DNA from: Nostoc sp. CHAB 5834
Lineage (GTDB): Bacteria > Cyanobacteriota > Cyanobacteriia > Cyanobacteriales > Nostocaceae
Assembly (NCBI GenBank): GCA_020829485.1
Contig: JAIVFU010000089.1
Span: forward strand, 1-26,669
Length of the DNA: 26,669 nt
Direction: 5' to 3'
The notes below the pieces were generated by a model that saw nothing but the letters and a program-made list of their open reading frames with translations, searched no databases and had not been told where the DNA came from. Of the stretch, positions 23,351 to 26,669 are shown one piece after another (position 1 is the stretch's first letter; each line of letters opens with the position of its first letter). The position numbers and the translations under genes are program-made.

Positions 23351-23556
23351 CATTGGTGTCAACAAAAGCCTAGAAATAGCTTAACTATTGCCTGACTCAC
23401 CCGCTTGGAACTAAAGTTCTTTGGCTTTTAGCTAAAGTCTACTAAAGTAGACTAAAGATTTTTCGGATTATTTAGTCATCTTTAGATGACTTTCGCTATT
23501 AGCAAGGAACTTCAGTTCCTTGCGGGACATGGCTTTTACGTTAAGTTGACACCTAT
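23351..23556. mobile_element. MITE-like element of the GGTGTCAAC family (copy C), with serial hairpins
   Basis: The left end CATTGGTGTCAAC-AAAAGCC matches the reverse complement of the right end CATAGGTGTCAAC-TTAACGT-AAAAGCC, apart from a seven-base gap. Inside are four separate perfect hairpins with two-base loops: GAACT/AGTTC (23408-23419), AGTCTACT/AGTAGACT (23436-23453), AGTCATCT/AGATGACT (23474-23491) and AAGGAACT/AGTTCCTT (23504-23521). No protein is encoded. It lies 43 bp upstream of the CLC start codon on the other strand's reading direction. Confidence 0.7.
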
Positions 23557-23608
23557 GCACTTTGGCTGCGCTCAGTGGGCAGGGGGCAGGAGGAAGGGGG
23601 AATAACGT
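23557..23608. other. Spacer between element and 21-bp array
   Basis: Short G-rich sequence CAGGGGGCAGGAGGAAGGGG; no feature beyond low complexity. Confidence 0.4.
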
Positions 23609-23839
23609 ATGAGTCTTTGAACTCCGTTAATGAGTCTTTGATACTCGTGAATGAGTCTTTGAACTCCGTTAATGAGTCTTTAATACTCGTGAATGAGTCT
23701 TTGAACTCCGTTAATGAGTCTTTAATACTCGTGAATGAGTCTTTGATACTGGTGAATGAGTCTTTGAACTCCGTTAATGAGTCTTTGATACTCGTGAATG
23801 AGTCTTTGAACTCCATTAATGAGGCTTTGAACTCCATTC
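23609..23839. repeat. 21-bp minisatellite, 11 units of two alternating types
   Basis: Units start every 21 bases from 23609. Each begins ATGAGTCTTTGA (or TAA) and ends in type A (ACTCCGTTA) or type B (TACTCGTGA). Order: A B A B A B B A B A A, the last two with CCATT endings and the final one with GAGGCT. Since 21 is divisible by three and no unit contains a stop in some frames, both strands have long open frames that simply read the repeat; I do not call a protein. Confidence 0.92.
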
Positions 23840-23852
23840 TTTTACCTCAATG

Positions 23853-23880
23853 CCCAATGCCCAATGCCCAATGCCCAATT
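23853..23880. repeat. STRR, heptamer CCCAATG, four units
   Basis: Three exact CCCAATG and a final CCCAATT. The last base is also the first plus-strand base of the PmbA/TldE-like stop codon (23880-23882). Confidence 0.92.
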
Positions 23881-25193
23881 TAATTACTTCTCCCCGTCGT
23901 GGATAGTCCTTCTACTATTAAAGATGGAGTATAACAAGAACCATTCCAATCAGCATCATTACCTAGTTTAACCAATTGCTTAAGGGCAGTGTAGACATTA
24001 CCTGCAACCATCGTATCCTTAACGCGCCCAATTACCTGACCATTTTGGACGCGGTAGCCTAAATCAACGTTGATTGAAAAATCTCCAGAAATACTGCCGC
24101 CACCACCGAGCATTTGATCCACAATTATGCCATCATCCAGTTCTTGAATTAAATCTGGTAGTGATGCTGAACCTGGCTGGATTAGAAAGTTAAATAAACC
24201 GGGGGTGGGATAGCTACCTAAACCAGGGCGAAAACCATTTCCAGTGGTGTCAGTACCCAGTTGGAATCCGGTGGTGCGATCGCCATAAAAATGCTGTAAA
24301 ATTCCGTTTTGGATAAATACTAAAAATTGAGTAGAAGTACCTTCATCATCAAAAGGGCAACTATAAGGGCCGGCTTCTGGATCTTGGTAAAGGGTGAGAC
24401 TGGGTGCAACTACTGCCTTACCTAAACGTTCTGTCCAAGGAGAAGCTAGTTCTAAAACTCGCTTGCCATTCAAAGCTTCTTGCACAGTACCCCAAAGCAT
24501 ATCAGCTGCTTTAGAAGTAAACAAAACCGGGACGCGACCATTAGGAGATGAGACATTTTCTCTAGCCCAAATTAACCGTTGTAAAATTTGGTTAGCTAAT
24601 ATTTCCGGGTGGAGTTCGCCCCGCTTGGTTTGGCCATCGGCAACACTTAAAAAATCATCACCGCGTACCCATTCTGCTGATATATAGCAGTTGAGGGTAG
24701 TATCAGTGTAGTAACAATCTAAACCTTTAGTGTTAACTATCCTGGTAGTTTCAACATCACATTCCCAGTCACCATTGCAAACAACATCGGGATAGGCATC
24801 GCGGATGAGTGCGATCGCTTCTTTGCCCCAGTCTACCAAAACCTCTATCGGCACACTTTCCCCTAAATCTGGGTAAGAGGGCCCAGAGTTAGAGCCTAAT
24901 TCTACTGTTTCTGGTTGATTCAGTTGACTTAGAGCTAGAGCTTTTTCCACCATGACTTCGGCTAGGACAGAACCGTAAGCCACCGTCAGTCCTGGACGGC
25001 CGTTTCGCCAAAGTCGTAGTGCAGTGCCTTCAGATTGGTTAGTTTCTAGCTGTTTGAGTCGATTTGCCTCAAAAAACACTGGACGAGAAAGCGATCGCGA
25101 CTGATACACCTCAGCAGCTTCTGCTCCAGATTTGATAGCTAGTTCCAGCAGCTGTTCTGCTAGTGTATCTTGTGACAAATTTTCAGAACCCAT
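23880..25193 (-). CDS. TldD/PmbA-family (TldE-like) peptidase-associated protein
   Basis: 437 aa from the ATG at 25193; an upstream ATG at 25232 adds 13 residues not typical of the family. The N-terminal domain (AEQLLELAIKSGAEAAEVYQ..., then FFEANRLKQLETNQSEGTALRLW) and C-terminal domain (LYQDPEAGPYSCPFDDEGTSTQ...; GDRTTGFQLGTDTTGNGFRPG; DGIIVDQMLGGGGSISGDFSINVDLGYRVQNGQ) match the PmbA/TldE branch, which lacks the HEXXH zinc site seen in TldD, and none is visible here. In bacteria TldD/TldE form a heterodimeric protease processing modified peptides. A TldD partner is not in the window. The stop codon overlaps the CCCAATG array. Confidence 0.88.
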   Translation of the reverse strand: MGSENLSQDTLAEQLLELAIKSGAEAAEVYQSRSLSRPVFFEANRLKQLETNQSEGTALRLWRNGRPGLTVAYGSVLAEVMVEKALALSQLNQPETVELGSNSGPSYPDLGESVPIEVLVDWGKEAIALIRDAYPDVVCNGDWECDVETTRIVNTKGLDCYYTDTTLNCYISAEWVRGDDFLSVADGQTKRGELHPEILANQILQRLIWARENVSSPNGRVPVLFTSKAADMLWGTVQEALNGKRVLELASPWTERLGKAVVAPSLTLYQDPEAGPYSCPFDDEGTSTQFLVFIQNGILQHFYGDRTTGFQLGTDTTGNGFRPGLGSYPTPGLFNFLIQPGSASLPDLIQELDDGIIVDQMLGGGGSISGDFSINVDLGYRVQNGQVIGRVKDTMVAGNVYTALKQLVKLGNDADWNGSCYTPSLIVEGLSTTGRSN

Positions 25194-25400
25194 GACCCTT
25201 AGTGCAATTGTGGATTTTGAACCGCATATCAACGCCCTCTCTTGAAAAGTGCGTCAAAAACCGACGATCAAACTTTCTCCGTGATGAACGCAGATAACCA
25301 TCCAAAAATCATCAGCGTTTCTTACAGTTACGATTGGGAACCACAGATCAACACTGATGGACGCAGTTAATTATCCCAAATCATTGCCATGTCTCAACTA

Positions 25401-25428
25401 GTCATTAGTCATTAGTCATTAGTCATTA
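25401..25428. repeat. STRR, heptamer GTCATTA, four units
   Basis: Four exact GTCATTA units followed by CATTAGTTATTC. Confidence 0.9.
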
Positions 25429-25472
25429 CATTAGTTATTCATTCTCCCCCTGCTCCCCCTGCCCCCTCTGCT

Positions 25473-25505
25473 CCCACTCCCCACTCCCCACTCCCCACTC
25501 CCCAT
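25473..25505. repeat. STRR, heptamer CCCACTC, four units plus partial
   Basis: CCCACTC repeated at 25473-25500 and continuing as CCCAT. It ends two bases before the stop codon of the Tab2-like gene. The same heptamer family (inverse GGGAGTG) occurs at 18216 and near 26447. Confidence 0.88.
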
Positions 25506-25507
25506 TT

Positions 25508-26368
25508 TCAAAGATTCACCTCTTGCAACAGCCAAAAACCAGCAAAAGCTTGTGCCTTGGGATCAGACTGTACACCGATAAAATGCACTCCGTTAGCTTT
25601 TTGCTTGGCTTCTTCAAAACCTTTGGCTTCTGCTAAAAGTTGAGGTTTTTTGATATTTGCCACAATCCAGCTTTCAGTTACACCAGTTTCTAAAAGCAAT
25701 CTTGCCTCTTCGCTAGTATCAAATCTTAAGAAAGCCAAATCCAAACCAGACATCCAGCCTGCCAAGGGCAACGCTCTCGGCGAAAAAATTAAAATCCCAG
25801 GAATACGGGTTTCGGGTGACACTTTCGCCAACTCTAGGGGGAAAGCTTCACCAAAGCCAATTTCCCACTCTGGCATTTCTGCTAAATCCGCAGCATCTAA
25901 GGTAACAAATACCCACTGCTGTCCTTCCAAAGCATCTGGTAAACGTTGCGGCAAAGGTTTTTCCAAGCGGACTGAGGGATTAGCCCCCCCTTGATACCCT
26001 GCCTCTTGAGGATACACTTCTTCCATGCGCTGTTCTAACCATTGGTTGAGAACCAAAGCTCGGCGGCTAGGCTGGGCGGGAATGCCCAAGTCTTGGCAGG
26101 CTTTAGTAATCATATTGTTCATTTGGCGGCGGAAAAAGCGGATTTTAATTGGTGCTTTTCCAGCTTGGTTAATAGCCTCCTGTAATGCTGTCCGCAACCA
26201 GCCCGAATTTACCTGGGTACTGGGACAATATTGAGCATAGCGAAACAAAGAATCTACTTTTGTACTGATATCCAAAGGGCTTTCGCAGACTAAGACTTCC
26301 CAAACTTTTTTCTGATTATCGTCCAAAATCGGACGGGAGTAAAAATCGATTTCCCAAATACTGCCCAT
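25508..26368 (-). CDS. Tab2/Atab2-family (DUF1092) RNA-binding-type protein
   Basis: 286 aa. Family signatures run the length of the protein: WEIDFYSRPILDDNQKKVWEVLVCES (5-30), QYCPSTQVNSGWL (47-58), IRFFRRQMNNMITKACQDLGIPAQPSRRALVLNQWLEQR (76-114), and a C-terminal half with PEWEIGFGEAFPLE and GMSGLDLAFLRFD-type blocks ending FAGFWLLQEVNL. Chlamydomonas Tab2 and Arabidopsis Atab2 bind psaB mRNA and support photosystem I translation. In cyanobacteria the role is not settled, so an RNA-binding or photosystem biogenesis role is inferred. Length is normal, no signal peptide. The gene stands alone on the minus strand. Confidence 0.9.
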   Translation of the reverse strand: MGSIWEIDFYSRPILDDNQKKVWEVLVCESPLDISTKVDSLFRYAQYCPSTQVNSGWLRTALQEAINQAGKAPIKIRFFRRQMNNMITKACQDLGIPAQPSRRALVLNQWLEQRMEEVYPQEAGYQGGANPSVRLEKPLPQRLPDALEGQQWVFVTLDAADLAEMPEWEIGFGEAFPLELAKVSPETRIPGILIFSPRALPLAGWMSGLDLAFLRFDTSEEARLLLETGVTESWIVANIKKPQLLAEAKGFEEAKQKANGVHFIGVQSDPKAQAFAGFWLLQEVNL

Positions 26369-26669
26369 GTTTTGCGGTAAAAATCTGGCTGTTATGTTTT
26401 CCTGATATGTTGATCATACGAGTGTTGGGGCAGCAGGGGAATAAGGGAGTGGGGAGTGGGGACAAGGGGACAAGGTGGATTAATGAGTTTCTGAACTTAA
26501 TCCCTCGTGGTTTGAGTAGAACATAGGAAGTTTTTGGAGTAATAAACCTCATCCATCTTGAGAACTGGAGTTTTGTCAGAAAATATATTACTGTAAAGAA
26601 GTGAGTGTGAGAAAAAACAAAACAGGATGCTCAAAATTAACTGCGATCGCTGGAACCAAAATGCCGCAA
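26369..26669. other. Intergenic region at the window edge
   Basis: Contains a GGAGTGG/GGGGACAA-type low-complexity stretch (about 26446-26474) and AT-rich spacer. A possible gene start lies at the edge (listed separately). Confidence 0.5.
26627..26669 (+). CDS. Possible start of a gene running off the window
   Basis: ATG 26627 reads MLKINCDRWNQNAA and stays open to the window end. An AGG directly precedes the ATG but is too close to serve as a standard ribosome-binding site. Fourteen codons do not allow identification; it may be chance. Confidence 0.25.
   Translation, partial: MLKINCDRWNQNAA

Larger units (their letters stand above)
25233..25507. other. Intergenic with dispersed repeats and STRRs
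   Basis: Contains GATGAACGCAGATAACC and AACCACAGATCAACACTGATGGACGCAG, a dispersed cyanobacterial intergenic style. Four GTCATTA heptamers at 25401-25428 are followed by the CCCACTC array before the Tab2-like stop. Confidence 0.6.

Noticed and set aside
23351..23556. Riboswitch or structured leader of the CLC gene
   Set aside because: The hairpins lie within an element with inverted ends that is also found at 13208; no known riboswitch pattern.
23575..23883. Plus-strand frame NESLNSVNESLILV... as a coiled-coil protein
   Set aside because: It consists of the 21-bp array plus flanking low-complexity DNA, and the opposite strand is equally open.

Overview
The window looks like chromosome from a filamentous, probably heterocyst-forming cyanobacterium of the Nostoc/Calothrix/Fischerella type. 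Evidence: very frequent HIP1-like GCGATCGC octamers, several heptameric short tandem repeats (STRRs), many dispersed palindromes and MITE-like elements, and proteins typical of cyanobacteria (Tab2-like, an SDR interrupted by CIA30, DUF1400, WGxxGxxG, Uma2). I see no rRNA, tRNA, CRISPR array, phage region or intact transposase. The gene content is mostly ordinary; the unusual material lies in the spaces between genes and in two broken genes.

Layout. 1-4.3 kb, all minus strand: an SLH-domain GHL10 glycoside hydrolase, an HdeD-like membrane protein, an exported DUF1400 protein and a small unknown protein whose C-terminus runs into dispersed repeat DNA. 4.6-5.2 kb: a toxin-antitoxin pair (DUF2281-type antitoxin, PemK/MazF toxin). 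5.2-6.4 kb: 1.2 kb without a convincing gene, holding a 62-bp tandem repeat, a 145-bp MITE with 10-bp target duplication, and a second MITE-like element carrying an STRR. 6.4-9.0 kb, plus strand: a PNPOx-like stress protein, a Tat-exported aldo/keto reductase, a 19-unit heptamer array, a chaB relic and a GSP17M-like membrane protein. 9.1-10.8 kb, minus: a Uma2 nuclease-like protein and a GNAT acetyltransferase. 11.0-14.3 kb, plus: uridine phosphorylase, a retropepsin-like protein, an AhpD-like protein, a MITE-like element and an alpha/beta hydrolase. 14.6-16.5 kb, minus: a coiled-coil protein and an SDR/CIA30 protein resembling plant HCF173. 16.7-18.9 kb, plus: a HugZ-like protein, an atypical alpha/beta hydrolase and a WGxxGxxG protein. 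19.3-20.4 kb: a disrupted O-antigen-ligase-like gene. 20.5 kb: a small membrane protein. 20.7-26.4 kb, minus: a CLC-CBS-USP transporter lacking the gating glutamate, a PmbA/TldE-like protein and a Tab2-like protein.

Genes working together. The only clear functional unit is the overlapping toxin-antitoxin pair. The 6.4-9.0 kb block has a stress/redox flavour, including the relic of a ChaB-type gene, but its spacers are long and repeat-filled, so an operon is not shown. SDR/CIA30 and Tab2-like proteins both have plant or algal counterparts in photosystem mRNA translation; they lie 9 kb apart and I infer no operon.

Main points for a second look: the relic chaB; the ligase gene split by a ~140-bp repeat insertion and carrying an exact 105-bp in-frame duplication; the MITE at 5693-5837; a hairpin-rich family ending in GGTGTCAAC (copies near 23351 and 13208, part of one near 124); the tendency of heptamer repeats to sit at stop codons; and Gln in place of the CLC gating Glu. 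I did not find a convincing new multi-gene system.
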